This document shows positions 17,201-26,037 of a stretch of 64,000 nt of DNA, piece after piece. The notes under the pieces are model-generated. The model saw only the letters and a list, made by a program, of their open reading frames with translations, was not told the DNA's origin and made no database searches. A program made the position numbers and the translations under genes. Source of the DNA: Streptomyces olindensis (lineage in GTDB: Bacteria > Actinomycetota > Actinomycetes > Streptomycetales > Streptomycetaceae); the NCBI GenBank assembly GCA_000696115.1, contig JJOH01000015.1:62001-126000 (forward strand), read 5' to 3'. Position 1 is the stretch's first letter, and each line of letters begins with the position of its first letter.

Positions 17201-18532
17201 GTGACCCGCCCCCTCCTCCGCGATCTGTACGCCGCCCTGGCAGCCTCCCTCCTCATCACGGCGGCCGTGCTGGCCGGCCGGCACCTCCAGCACGCCCACC
17301 ACACCCTGTTCGTCAAGTGGCCCCCGGTGCTCGCCACTTGGGACCCGCATGTGGGCCCCGGCACCCCGGCCGCCCTGCTCGTGGCGGCGGCAGTGGTGAC
17401 GTACGGCCCCGCCCTCGCCGCCGGCCTGCCCTGGCGGGCCCTGCTCGCGACGGCATGGGCGACGGCGACGGCCTGGATCGTCTCCCTCGCCCTGGTCGAC
17501 GGCTGGCAGCGGGGTGTCGCGGGCCGGCTCACCACCCGCCACGAATACCTCCAGGTCGTCGACCGCTTCGACGACATCCCGGCCACCCTGCGCGACTTCA
17601 CCCACCACATCCTTCTGGAGTCCCCCGACAACTGGCCCGCCCATGTCGCCGGACACCCCCCGGCGGCACCCCTCACCTTCGTCCTCCTCGACCGGCTCGG
17701 GCTGCGGGGCGGCGGCTGGGCCGGGGTGTGGTGCATCGCCGTCGGCGCCACGGCATGCGTGGCCGTGCTGGTCGCGGTACGGGCACTGGCCGGTGAGAGC
17801 CTCGCGCGTCGAGCGGCGCCCTTCCTGGTCCTGGCCCCGGCCGCGGTGTGGATGGGCACCTCGGCCGACGCGTACTTCGCGGCGGTCGCGGCGTGGGCCG
17901 TGGCGTCGCTGGCACTCGCGGTCAGCGGAAGGTCGGCGTGGTGGGCGGCCGCGGCCGGGCTCCTCTTCGGGCTCACCTGCTACCTCTCATACGGCCTCAC
18001 GCTCGTCGCGCTCATCGGCGCGGCGGTCCTGCTGCTCGGCCGGCGGCGCGTCCGGGAACGGCCGGTGCTGCTCCTGCCGCTGCTCGCCGGTCTGGCCGTC
18101 GTCCCGACGGCCTTCATCCTCGCCGGATTCGACTGGTGGGAGGCGTACCGGCTCCTGGTGACGCGCTACCACCAGGGGGTGGGCGGCATCCGCCCCTACG
18201 GCTACTGGGTGTGGGCGAACCTCGCCTGCACGGTCCTGATCACGGGCCTGGCGACGGCACCAGGGCTGCGGCGGACGGGTGCCGTGCTGCTCCGGCGCCG
18301 TGCCGAAGCCCCTGGGCACGTCCGCCTCGCCGTTCTCGTGTCCGCGGCCCTCCTCGCCGTCCTGGTGGCCGACCTGTCCGGCATGAGCAAGGCCGAGACG
18401 GAACGCATCTGGCTCCCCTTCGCGGTGTGGCTGCTGCCGGCGTGCGCGTTCCTCACCCGCCCCCGCGTCTGGCTGGCCGCCCAAGCGGTACTCGCACTCC
18501 TGCTCAACCATCTGCTGCTCACCGGGTGGTGA
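17201..18532 (+). CDS. Multi-spanning membrane protein, GT-C glycosyltransferase-like
   Basis: 443 residues from GTG 17201. About eleven membrane segments alternate with short loops. The first long external loop ends NWPAHVAGHPPAAPLTF, which recalls the HPP-containing catalytic loop of polyprenyl-phosphate mannosyl- or arabinosyltransferases. MSKAETERIWLPFAVWLLP near residue 390 is a conserved motif in actinobacterial relatives. The function is inferred: transfer of a sugar from a lipid carrier outside the membrane. That fits the epimerase, GT2 and DUF2064 genes upstream. It is divergent from the molybdopterin oxidoreductase, with 114 bp holding both promoters. Confidence 0.7.
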   Translation: MTRPLLRDLYAALAASLLITAAVLAGRHLQHAHHTLFVKWPPVLATWDPHVGPGTPAALLVAAAVVTYGPALAAGLPWRALLATAWATATAWIVSLALVDGWQRGVAGRLTTRHEYLQVVDRFDDIPATLRDFTHHILLESPDNWPAHVAGHPPAAPLTFVLLDRLGLRGGGWAGVWCIAVGATACVAVLVAVRALAGESLARRAAPFLVLAPAAVWMGTSADAYFAAVAAWAVASLALAVSGRSAWWAAAAGLLFGLTCYLSYGLTLVALIGAAVLLLGRRRVRERPVLLLPLLAGLAVVPTAFILAGFDWWEAYRLLVTRYHQGVGGIRPYGYWVWANLACTVLITGLATAPGLRRTGAVLLRRRAEAPGHVRLAVLVSAALLAVLVADLSGMSKAETERIWLPFAVWLLPACAFLTRPRVWLAAQAVLALLLNHLLLTGW

Positions 18533-18742
18533 CACCCAGGAGGCGCGGGATCGGGTGTGCGCGCTTCCGGGGCGGGGCCATCGGATCTCCTTCGTCAGCG
18601 CTGTTTGTGCCCACGCACCCGGGTAACCCGCTCGACAGGACAGAGGCACCGTCGACCTCGCTTTTTGCCGCCCTTTGACGTGGCCGTCCGCTCATCGTCG
18701 GCCGGCCCGTCCGCTGACAGCCATCAGGAACCAGGAGGGGTC

Positions 18743-19819
18743 GTGGACTGGTACCCCTTGCGGCTGACCACCCCGGTCAAGCAGCACGTCTTCGGCGGCC
18801 GGGCCCTCGCCGAACGGCTGGGCCGTACCGGCCTGCCCGACGGCCCGGTCGCCGAGACCTGGGAGGTCAGCGATGTGGACGGCGAGGGAGCACGGGTCGT
18901 GGACGGCCCGCTGGCCGGCCGCACGCTGCGCCGGCTCGTCGAGGACCACCCCGACGAACTGGTGGGGCGCGGATGGCGCGGCCCGCGCTTCCCGGTGCTG
19001 ACCAAGTTCATCGACGGCGCCGGTGCCCTGCCGGTCCATCTGCACGCCGACGACGACACCGCACGCCGGCTGGAGGGCGAGCCCCACGGCAAGACCGAGG
19101 CGTGGCACGTCCTCGACGCGGCACCGGGAGCCACCGCCCTGCTGGGGACGAAGGCCGGTGTGGACCGGGACTCGCTGCACCGGGCCCTGCTCGCGCAGGA
19201 CTTCGACGCGGTCATGCGCCGGCTTCCGGTGCGGGCCGGGCAGACGGTCTACGTGCCCGGCGGCACCCTGCACAGTTTCGGCCCCGGCACCCTGGTCTAC
19301 GAGATCGAGCAGACCTCCGACATCCAACAGCACGCCATGCGCCGGCACATGGAGGACGGCTCGGCGCTCGACGACGAGGAGTGGCACACCAACCTCGGGC
19401 GGCTCCTCGACGAGTGGCGTCCCGGCCCGCGCCCCGAGTTCCACTCCGGCCTGAGCGTCCAGGTCGACGACGCGGTGGAGCGCACCGTGCTGTGCGCCGG
19501 CCCGTACTTCGCCCTGGAACGGTGGCGGGCGGGCACCGCGGCCCCGCTGGTGTACGACTTCTCCACCGCGCTGGTCGTCAGCAACGCGGGCGCCCCGGTC
19601 ACCGTGGAGTCCGGTGGCCGGTCCGAGCGGCTCGGACGCGCCCGGAGCCTGCTGCTGCCGGCCGCGCTGGGCCGCGTCCGGATCCAGGGGCCCGCCGACG
19701 TCCTCCTCGGCTACCTGCCCGACCTGGAACAGGACGTCCGCGCGCCGCTGCTCGTGGCCGGATACGGAGCCGCCGCCGTGGCCGCGCTCGGCGAGGGCCT
19801 CGCCGACCCGCTCACGTAG
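18743..19819 (+). CDS. Class I mannose-6-phosphate-isomerase-like cupin protein
   Basis: 358 residues from GTG 18743, with AGGAGG 4-5 nt upstream. FPVLTKFIDGAGALPVHLHAD is the type I isomerase metal region (His pair), and EAWHVLDA gives the conserved acidic ligand. GGTLHSFGPGTLVYEIEQTS is the second half of the active site. The C-terminal third is a second cupin. It would interconvert mannose- or fructose-6-phosphate, or act on a related aldose. The protein is shorter than E. coli ManA but normal for the Bacillus-type class. No sugar kinase adjoins it; a sugar-binding lipoprotein lies downstream on the other strand. Confidence 0.85.
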   Translation: MDWYPLRLTTPVKQHVFGGRALAERLGRTGLPDGPVAETWEVSDVDGEGARVVDGPLAGRTLRRLVEDHPDELVGRGWRGPRFPVLTKFIDGAGALPVHLHADDDTARRLEGEPHGKTEAWHVLDAAPGATALLGTKAGVDRDSLHRALLAQDFDAVMRRLPVRAGQTVYVPGGTLHSFGPGTLVYEIEQTSDIQQHAMRRHMEDGSALDDEEWHTNLGRLLDEWRPGPRPEFHSGLSVQVDDAVERTVLCAGPYFALERWRAGTAAPLVYDFSTALVVSNAGAPVTVESGGRSERLGRARSLLLPAALGRVRIQGPADVLLGYLPDLEQDVRAPLLVAGYGAAAVAALGEGLADPLT

Positions 19820-19840
19820 GAGGAGACCCGTAGGAGACCC

Positions 19841-19909
19841 ATGGGCACCGTCACCACCAGCGACGACGTCAGCATCCACTACGGGGAGCAGGGCACCGGC
19901 CCTCCCCGG
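19841..19909 (+). pseudogene. N-terminal stub of an alpha/beta hydrolase gene
   Basis: An AGGAG ribosome-binding site precedes ATG 19841. The first 22 codons, MGTVTTSDDVSIHYGEQGTG, match the start of haloperoxidase-type alpha/beta hydrolases. Similarity stops abruptly where the convergent binding-protein gene begins (stop at 19910). The rest of that reading frame is only the shadow of the binding-protein gene. No nucleophile or core is left, so it is non-functional. Confidence 0.55.
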
Positions 19910-21142
19910 TCAGTCCCGCCCGGACTGCCTCTGTACCTGTTCCAGGACCTGTTCCGCGGAGCTCGCCCCGCTGAAGAGCTTGTCCCCGTGCTGGTTGAGC
20001 AGTTCGTTGACCCGCTCCCAGTTCTCCGTCGTACGCAGCGGAGTCGCCGTGGCGTTGGCGGCTTCGAGAACCTCCCGGGCACCGGCGAGGCGGGCGTTCT
20101 CGTACCACGCGTGCTGGGCCGACTCACGTGACGGATAGGCACGCCCCACCCCGCCGAGCCACTCCAGTTGCCTGGTGGCGGTCATGAGCGTGATCGCCTT
20201 GAACGCCCGATCCGGGTCGGGGCAGGACTTGGCGATGCCGAACCCGGAACCGGACGAGTACGTCCTGCTGCCGTCCGGGCCGGCGGGAAGGGTGGCGAGG
20301 CCCACCTGGAAGCCGGCCTGGTTCTTCAGGTTCAGCAACGCCCACGGCCCGCTGGTGCCCATGGCCACCTTGCCGCTGAGGAACTCCCTGTCGGCGAACG
20401 CGGGATCGGCCGCGGGCACTTGGGGGGCGACCTTCTTCCTGGCCGCCAGGTCGGCGTACCACTGCACGCCGTTGACCAGGGCGGGCGTGGTCAGTCGCAG
20501 GTGGCCCGCGCCGTCGGTGGGCTGTGCCCCGGTCTTGGTCAGCACCATGGAGAACATCCACAGATCCTGAGGCGCCGCCACGAACCCGTACCTCCGGTGC
20601 CCGGTCAGCTCACGGGCGGCCGACTCGAACTCGGCCAGCGTCCACCCCGGGCTGGGCTCGGGCACGCCCGCGTCGCGGAACATGTCCTTGTTGTAGGTGA
20701 GGATCACCGGGCCGACGTCGTACGGCAGCGCGTACTGCTTCCCGTCGGCGCTCAGCCCCTCCATGACGGACTTGTCGAAGTCCGTCACGTCGAACTTGTT
20801 CCTGGCGATCAGGTCGTCGAGCGGCAGCATGCCCCGGGTGTAGCCCGTGGTGCGGAGCGCCTGCATGGAGACGATGCAGGGCGCGTCGCCGCTGTCGAGA
20901 CGCGTGCCGAGCTCGGCGAAGTAGTCGCCGAAGGACGAGGTCTCGAGCTTGATCGTGATCTGCGGGTCTTCGAGGGACACCCGGTCCGCGAACTGCTGCC
21001 AGACCCGCTGTTCCTCACCGCCGTCGGCCCACATCGACCAGGTCAGCGTCTTCGGGCTGTCGTCGGCGCCGCACGCCATGACCAGCGTCCCGGCCAGCGC
21101 CGCGGCGACGACTGCCCTCACTGCGATGCGCGGCCCTGTCAT
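19910..21142 (-). CDS. ABC-type sugar-binding lipoprotein (orphan)
   Basis: 410 residues from ATG 21142. The signal peptide (residues 1-22) ends in a lipobox, LVMAC, giving a lipid-modified Cys. The mature part is a cluster-B (family 1) solute-binding protein: TLTWSMWADGGEEQRVWQQF at the start, GMLPLDDLI, YALPYDVGPVILTYNKDMF and GKVAMGTSGPWALLN are typical. It should deliver an oligosaccharide to an ABC importer, but no permease genes are beside it, so it depends on a remote transporter or has a sensing role. Candidate operator repeats precede it. Its 3' end abuts the hydrolase stub, suggesting it arrived by rearrangement. Confidence 0.87.
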   Translation of the reverse strand: MTGPRIAVRAVVAAALAGTLVMACGADDSPKTLTWSMWADGGEEQRVWQQFADRVSLEDPQITIKLETSSFGDYFAELGTRLDSGDAPCIVSMQALRTTGYTRGMLPLDDLIARNKFDVTDFDKSVMEGLSADGKQYALPYDVGPVILTYNKDMFRDAGVPEPSPGWTLAEFESAARELTGHRRYGFVAAPQDLWMFSMVLTKTGAQPTDGAGHLRLTTPALVNGVQWYADLAARKKVAPQVPAADPAFADREFLSGKVAMGTSGPWALLNLKNQAGFQVGLATLPAGPDGSRTYSSGSGFGIAKSCPDPDRAFKAITLMTATRQLEWLGGVGRAYPSRESAQHAWYENARLAGAREVLEAANATATPLRTTENWERVNELLNQHGDKLFSGASSAEQVLEQVQRQSGRD

Positions 21143-21167
21143 GCCCCGTCCACATGCCCCCTTGGCG

Positions 21168-21214
21168 GCTATATGCACACATTGTGACATAGCGCACGTT
21201 TGCACACCTGTCAC
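21168..21214 (-). promoter_or_regulatory. Promoter and repeated operator-like motif before the binding-protein gene
   Basis: On the minus strand TATAGC (complement of 21168-21173) is a good -10 box. GCACAC recurs at 21175-21180 and 21202-21207 on the plus strand, each followed by a TGTGAC or TGTCAC element (21183-21188 and 21209-21214). A GCAAACG half-site between them recalls LacI-family sugar repressor operators. Regulation by the carried sugar is likely (inference). Confidence 0.4.
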
Positions 21215-21260
21215 TGCCGCACCGCCGTTCCTCAGGAGATCCGGAGGGCGGCCCTCGGGG

Positions 21261-22394
21261 CTACCCCGCGCAGTCCGCGAGTTCCCTCCACAGGCCGAAC
21301 CTGGGCGCCTCCGACTTGTACGAGCTGCCGGGGCGGCCGTGCTCCGGATGCAGCGCCCTGTAGTGAGCCACCAGCGACTCCGCCGCCCGGACCGTGCGGG
21401 CGGGCAGGTCGCGTTCGATGGCCCTGTCCCAGGCGAAGGCCGACCTGGTGTCGGTGTGCAGCGACATCAGGGGGAGCCAGCGGCAGGCCTTCCAGCAGAT
21501 CAGGTCCGGCGCGTACTCGATGAGATGGCCGTGTCCCTGCCGGGACTTCCTGGGCATCGCGGCCAGCGCCGAACGAGCCGTCCGCCACGCCTCCACGGCA
21601 CGCATCACGCCCACCGGGCTCATCCGTCCGTGGAAGACACTTCGATAGACCGCGGACGTGCGGTCACTCCACAGCGCTTCCTGTCCTTCGGGCGTGGCGG
21701 CCAGGTGCGCCGCGGTCGGCAGCGGATCGTCCGACAGACAGGCCAGGGCGGACGTCACCTCGGCCATGGAGAAGCGTGACCCGTGGGGGCCCGCGGTCGC
21801 GCCCCGGCGGGGATCGAAGTCGCCCTTCTCCCAGTCGCCCGCCATCAGGCGGCGGATATTCGGGCAGCGGATCAAACGGTCCTGGGCGGTCGACCCGTTG
21901 CGGTAGCGGTCCTCGACGTCGTAGGCATGGCGGGCTCGGTCCCGCTCGGCGCCGCAGCGGATCTCCAGGCGGATGACGGCCCGCCGCAGGTGCTCGCGCG
22001 GCAGCCGGTCCCTGAGGTCGGCGATGACCCTCAGGCGCTGGAGGCCGTCGATGCATTCGAGTCCGGTGACGAACAGGGTGTCGGCGAACAGCCGCGGACC
22101 GGGCTGGACCTCGACCGTTTCCGCGCCCAGCACGATCTGACCCACGGCGCCGAAGTCCTCGGGCCGTTCCTCCAGCATCCGCGCCAGCTCCACATTGGCC
22201 CCGGTCGCCCCGAGACAGCCGCGCTTGGCCGACAGCCGGCGGGGAGCGTCGACGGAGGCAGCGAGCATGTCCAGGTCGGCTGCGGTGACGTCCACGGCCC
22301 ACCCACGGGTGAGCTGGGCGACCTGGAGCGGGCGAAGGCTGAGAGCGGGGTCGGCCGTGAGCAGGCGTTCGACGGATGAGTAGGTCATCTTCAC
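21261..22394 (-). CDS. DGQHR/ParB-like protein, possible part of the defence island
   Basis: 377 residues from GTG 22394 (ATG 22388 is an equal alternative). GLECIDGLQRLRVIADL near residue 120 resembles the DGQHR or ParB-type motif used to bind nucleotides or DNA ends; such domains occur in DndB and in abortive-infection proteins. The rest, including WEKGDFDPRRGATAGPHGS and PDLICWKACRWLPLMS, matches no family I can name. It is divergent from the SLATT-TIR-MoxR-vWA-CHAT operon, 120 bp apart, and may be its regulator or DNA-sensing part. The motif assignment is tentative. A BLAST or HHpred search would decide. Confidence 0.45.
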   Translation of the reverse strand: MKMTYSSVERLLTADPALSLRPLQVAQLTRGWAVDVTAADLDMLAASVDAPRRLSAKRGCLGATGANVELARMLEERPEDFGAVGQIVLGAETVEVQPGPRLFADTLFVTGLECIDGLQRLRVIADLRDRLPREHLRRAVIRLEIRCGAERDRARHAYDVEDRYRNGSTAQDRLIRCPNIRRLMAGDWEKGDFDPRRGATAGPHGSRFSMAEVTSALACLSDDPLPTAAHLAATPEGQEALWSDRTSAVYRSVFHGRMSPVGVMRAVEAWRTARSALAAMPRKSRQGHGHLIEYAPDLICWKACRWLPLMSLHTDTRSAFAWDRAIERDLPARTVRAAESLVAHYRALHPEHGRPGSSYKSEAPRFGLWRELADCAG

Positions 22395-22514
22395 GACTGC
22401 TCAACGGATGAGATTGCGGAGCGTGACGGTCCGGGTTCGATCTCTTGCGGGTTTCCCGGGTCCGCTCCGGGTCTTCTCCGATACCGTCACCCTCCGCGCC
22501 ACAGAGGGGGGAAC

Positions 22515-23789
22515 GTGCGGACTTCGGTGCGGATATGGGTGGTCGTCGGCGTGAGCCTCGTCCTGTCGGCCTGGACCGCGGCGGCTGTGTTGAGCAGGGC
22601 GTCGGCCTTCGTCGTCGCTCTGCCGGCCGTCGGGATGATCTGGCTGCTGGTTCTTCTCGACTCCGGGTACCTGCTCGGCCGGCGGTGGGCGCACCGGCGC
22701 CGACGCCGGATGACGCGACCGCGACGTGAGGCGTGGTCCCCGGCACCGGAGATCCGCCGGCCGATCGACTACCCGAACGTTCTGCCGCGGCCGGCGGGCG
22801 ACACCCCGGTGGACCAGCAGGGTCGGTACCGCGCGACCGGCATCCGTCTCGCCGTCCTGCCCGCGCTCGCGGTGATGTGCCTGACCGTGCAGACCGTGTT
22901 CCTGAGCCACGGCGGCGACCTGGGCCTCGGCTTCGTGCTCGCCGAGTGCCTGCTCCTCGTCTCCATGGTGTGGACGGTGTGGACCAGCCAGGAGCCCTCC
23001 CAGCCATGGGTCACCAGCCGGATCAGGGCCGAACTCTTCCGCCGCGAGATGTTCCTCCTCCTCGCGGCCGTCGGCCCCTACCTGGGGCGGACCGATCAGG
23101 AAGCCGGACAGGTCCGCGACGCCCGGCTGAGCCTGCTCGCCGCCGCGGGCCCGGCCGAACTCGGCACGTTCGCCCGGCTGTCCGAGCGGGCCCCGGACGG
23201 CGCGGAGCGGCACTGGCAGGACGCGGTGTGGCTGCCCGGGGACGACGGCGTGCCCGTCACCCCGGCCGGGACCGCCGAGGTCACCGAGATCACCGAGATC
23301 ACCGAGCGGATGCGGACCTATCTCGACTACCGCATCAAGCGGCAGAGCCTGTTCTTCGAACTGGCAGCCGGCACCTGCGAACGTACCGAGGACAGGCTCG
23401 GCAGAACGGCCAAGGCCGCGGTCCTGGCGGCGGTCGCGGTCGCCGTCGCGTACGCCGTTCTCCTCCACTCGGGCGGGGCCGGGGACGGCCCGTCGACGAC
23501 CTCGGCGGTCATCGCCCTGCTCGCCGCGGGCCTCCCGCCGCTGTGCAACATGACCCTGGCCGTGCAGAACCTGTTCGCCTCGCAGCGGCTGGCGGCCTCC
23601 TACCGGGAGACCCGCCAGGAACTGCTGGAGCACGAGCACACCCTGCGCCGGCTGCTCGCCGGACCCGCCGACGCCGAACTCGCCGCCCGGTTCCGGTCGC
23701 TGGCCGTCCGCGTCGAGTCGACCCTCACCGAGGAACTCCGCCGGTGGCGCATCATCGTGGCGAAGACCGAGTTCGAAGCAGGTTTGTGA
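22515..23789 (+). CDS. SLATT/DUF4231-like multi-span membrane protein (predicted pore effector)
   Basis: 424 residues from GTG 22515, with GGGGGG upstream. Three pairs of membrane segments are visible (about 6-53, 112-157, 302-350). Before the last pair lies YLDYRIKRQSLFFELAAGTC followed by a basic helix. After it comes a long charged helix (SYRETRQELLEHEHTLRRLL). This order of helix, two spans and amphipathic helix is that of SLATT-type domains, predicted to form pores in nucleotide- or TIR-linked defence systems. It is the first gene of the operon, with the TIR gene 43 bp behind. The extra N-terminal spans are unusual for the family. The assignment is structural inference. Confidence 0.6.
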   Translation: MRTSVRIWVVVGVSLVLSAWTAAAVLSRASAFVVALPAVGMIWLLVLLDSGYLLGRRWAHRRRRRMTRPRREAWSPAPEIRRPIDYPNVLPRPAGDTPVDQQGRYRATGIRLAVLPALAVMCLTVQTVFLSHGGDLGLGFVLAECLLLVSMVWTVWTSQEPSQPWVTSRIRAELFRREMFLLLAAVGPYLGRTDQEAGQVRDARLSLLAAAGPAELGTFARLSERAPDGAERHWQDAVWLPGDDGVPVTPAGTAEVTEITEITERMRTYLDYRIKRQSLFFELAAGTCERTEDRLGRTAKAAVLAAVAVAVAYAVLLHSGGAGDGPSTTSAVIALLAAGLPPLCNMTLAVQNLFASQRLAASYRETRQELLEHEHTLRRLLAGPADAELAARFRSLAVRVESTLTEELRRWRIIVAKTEFEAGL

Positions 23790-23832
23790 GACTTACCGGC
23801 ACGGCCGCTGACGATGAATCACAATCAGCTGC

Positions 23833-25101
23833 GTGGGGGACGTGTTCATCAGTCACAGCGCGCGGGGCGACGCGCTCGCCATGGCCGTGCTCGGAAAGAT
23901 CGAGCAGGGCCTCCGGGCCAGGACCCACACCCCGCTCGTGGACCAGTCGGGCATCGAGCCGGGTGACGAGTGGCGGCCGCAGCTCGTGGACTGGCTCGCC
24001 CGCTGCGACGCGGCCGTCGTCCTCCTCAACCAGGCCGCCCTGGACTCCACCTGGGTACGGCGCGAGGTCAACATCCTCATGTGGCGCAGGGCGCTCGGCG
24101 CCCCTCTGCTCGTGGTGCCCGTACTGCTGGACGGCCTGACGACCACAGCCGTGAAGCAGGCGGGCCTTGAGGAACTCCGGCCGATCCAGTTCGCACGCAC
24201 CGCACAGGGCGTCGAGCCCGACGCCGAGAGCCTCGCCGACCAGGTACTGGGCCGCTTCGCCCGGCTTCCCCGGGCGACCACGGGCACCGACCCGATGAGT
24301 GTGTGGCTCGGCCGACTGGCCTTGTACCTGTCCGAGGCGCAGAGACGACCGGACGTGCTGGCCGAGGCCGCGAGAGCGCTCCACGCCGAGCGCGAGTTCC
24401 TCGCCCACGTCACCGCTCAGCACGGCGGTTGCCTCTTCCTGGCCCACCAGTTCCTCGTGGCCCCTCCGGAACGGATGGAGAAGGCCCTCGACGTACTGGC
24501 TCCGTCCCTCCAGGACCAGACGATCCGCCGGCTGACCAGCGCGCTGAACGCCACCTGGGTCGACGAGGAGGCCGCCCGCAGCGCTCTCCCCGCACCGGGC
24601 GGCCGGCCGCAGGCGATGACGCTTCTGCTCAACGCCTTCTCGAACAGCACGGCCGAGCAGTACATACGCCGGGCCACGTGCAACGCCAGCCACGGCTTCG
24701 AGACCAAGACGATCGGAAGCCTGCCCATGGGCGAGGACCGGGTCGGAGAACGGATCCGCGCCTGGGAGGACGCGGTGTGGAAGGAGTTCTTCGACGCGGA
24801 CTGCGAGGAGGAGCGGATGCTGCCGAACGACCTCGCCACCCGGACCCACTACCTCATCATCGACGAACGCCGCCCGCCCGACGCCGAGTTCGCCGAAGCC
24901 GTCAACCTGCTCCACCACGCCTTCTCCTGGCTGATCGTCCTGGTGACCACCGGCACCGCGCCCCCTGACGACCACGTCAGGAACGCCTTCAAGAACGCGG
25001 TGCTGCTGGAGCCCCTGCTCACCGCGGAGGCCGAGAAGACGGCAGCGCTCCGCAGCAGGCGCCTCAGAGAACTGCCCGACCGCCTCGCCGGCCTGTGCTA
25101 G
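23833..25101 (+). CDS. TIR-domain protein (predicted NADase effector or signal generator)
   Basis: 422 residues from GTG 23833. The TIR domain is N-terminal (about 1-145): VFISHSARGDALAMAV is the first strand and BB-loop region. PLVDQSGIEPGDEWRPQL is box 2. CDAAVVLLNQAALDSTWVRRE contains the helix with the probable catalytic E78. Bacterial TIR domains of this type cleave NAD+ or make cyclic ADP-ribose derivatives upon infection. The remaining ~270 residues are helical and unlike known sensors; this part may bind the MoxR/vWA module. The gene lies between the SLATT-like and MoxR genes, with the MoxR start 8 bp after its stop. Function in defence is inferred from context. Confidence 0.8.
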   Translation: MGDVFISHSARGDALAMAVLGKIEQGLRARTHTPLVDQSGIEPGDEWRPQLVDWLARCDAAVVLLNQAALDSTWVRREVNILMWRRALGAPLLVVPVLLDGLTTTAVKQAGLEELRPIQFARTAQGVEPDAESLADQVLGRFARLPRATTGTDPMSVWLGRLALYLSEAQRRPDVLAEAARALHAEREFLAHVTAQHGGCLFLAHQFLVAPPERMEKALDVLAPSLQDQTIRRLTSALNATWVDEEAARSALPAPGGRPQAMTLLLNAFSNSTAEQYIRRATCNASHGFETKTIGSLPMGEDRVGERIRAWEDAVWKEFFDADCEEERMLPNDLATRTHYLIIDERRPPDAEFAEAVNLLHHAFSWLIVLVTTGTAPPDDHVRNAFKNAVLLEPLLTAEAEKTAALRSRRLRELPDRLAGLC

Positions 25102-25109
25102 GAGCCTTC

Positions 25110-26033
25110 ATGACCCGTTTCGTCTCACATGGCCCGGATCCGCGGGACGGCAGGATCTACGTCCTGTCGCAGGAACTCCAGCTCGCGATCGACGTCGCCC
25201 TGGCCACCGACCGGCCGCTGTTGCTGAGCGGGGACCCGGGATCGGGCAAGTCCTCCCTGGCCCCGTTCTACGCCCGCGAGAAGCGCCTGCGGTACTACGA
25301 GCACGTCGTCACGTCACGGACCCAGGCGACGGACCTGCTGTGGACGTTCGACAGTGTGCGCAGACTGGGAGACGCCCAGGTCCATCGCGGCAGGCTGAAC
25401 GACGGCGCCTACGTCGACCCCGGTGTCCTGTGGTGGTCGCTCGCCCCCGAGTCCGCCCGCACCCGCGGGGGCCTGCTCCACGACTCCCACCGGCATGATC
25501 CGCTGAACCGGTTCCAGCACGAGCACGCGACGAGGGGGTCCGTCGTCCTCATCGACGAGATCGACAAGGCGGACCCGGACGTCCCGAACAGCCTGCTCGT
25601 GCCCTTGGGCTCGCAGGAGTTCACCATCACCGAGACCGGGACGACCGTCCGGCGCGAGCCGGATGTCGCCGCCCCGCTGATCATCATCACCACCAACGGG
25701 GAACGGCAGCTCCCCCAGGCGTTCCTGCGCCGCTGCGTGACATACACCCTGCCCGGCCCCACCCCGGAACAGCTGGTGGAGATCGCGCGCCTGCACCTGG
25801 AGCACGACGGTGTGCCCTTCGACAACGAGATGTTCGAGCTCGCCGTCGCCCTGGCCGACGAGCTCGTCCACGTGCGGGAGAACGAGCAGCACGGACGCGA
25901 GCGCCTGCCGAGTACCGCCGAGTACCTGGACGCCCTGCGGGCCTGCCGTGAGCTGAATGTCCGCCCGGGGTACGCGCAGTGGCCCCTGGTGCGGAGCCTG
26001 ACGCTGGCCAAGTCGCCGCAGCAGGAGAGGTGA
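25110..26033 (+). CDS. MoxR-type AAA+ ATPase
   Basis: 307 residues from ATG 25110, chosen because AGGAG lies 5-6 nt upstream; an in-frame GTG at 25095 overlaps the previous stop and is second choice. Walker A is GDPGSGKSS (K47). Walker B is VVLIDEIDKAD (D149, E150). Sensor 1 is IIITTNGERQLPQAFLRRC, which carries the arginine finger region. The C-terminal lid is helical. MoxR ATPases pair with vWA proteins to remodel partners using ATP. Here it sits directly before a vWA-like gene and a CHAT protein, the classical ternary arrangement of actinobacterial conflict systems. Confidence 0.9.
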   Translation: MTRFVSHGPDPRDGRIYVLSQELQLAIDVALATDRPLLLSGDPGSGKSSLAPFYAREKRLRYYEHVVTSRTQATDLLWTFDSVRRLGDAQVHRGRLNDGAYVDPGVLWWSLAPESARTRGGLLHDSHRHDPLNRFQHEHATRGSVVLIDEIDKADPDVPNSLLVPLGSQEFTITETGTTVRREPDVAAPLIIITTNGERQLPQAFLRRCVTYTLPGPTPEQLVEIARLHLEHDGVPFDNEMFELAVALADELVHVRENEQHGRERLPSTAEYLDALRACRELNVRPGYAQWPLVRSLTLAKSPQQER

Positions 26034-26037
26034 TGCG

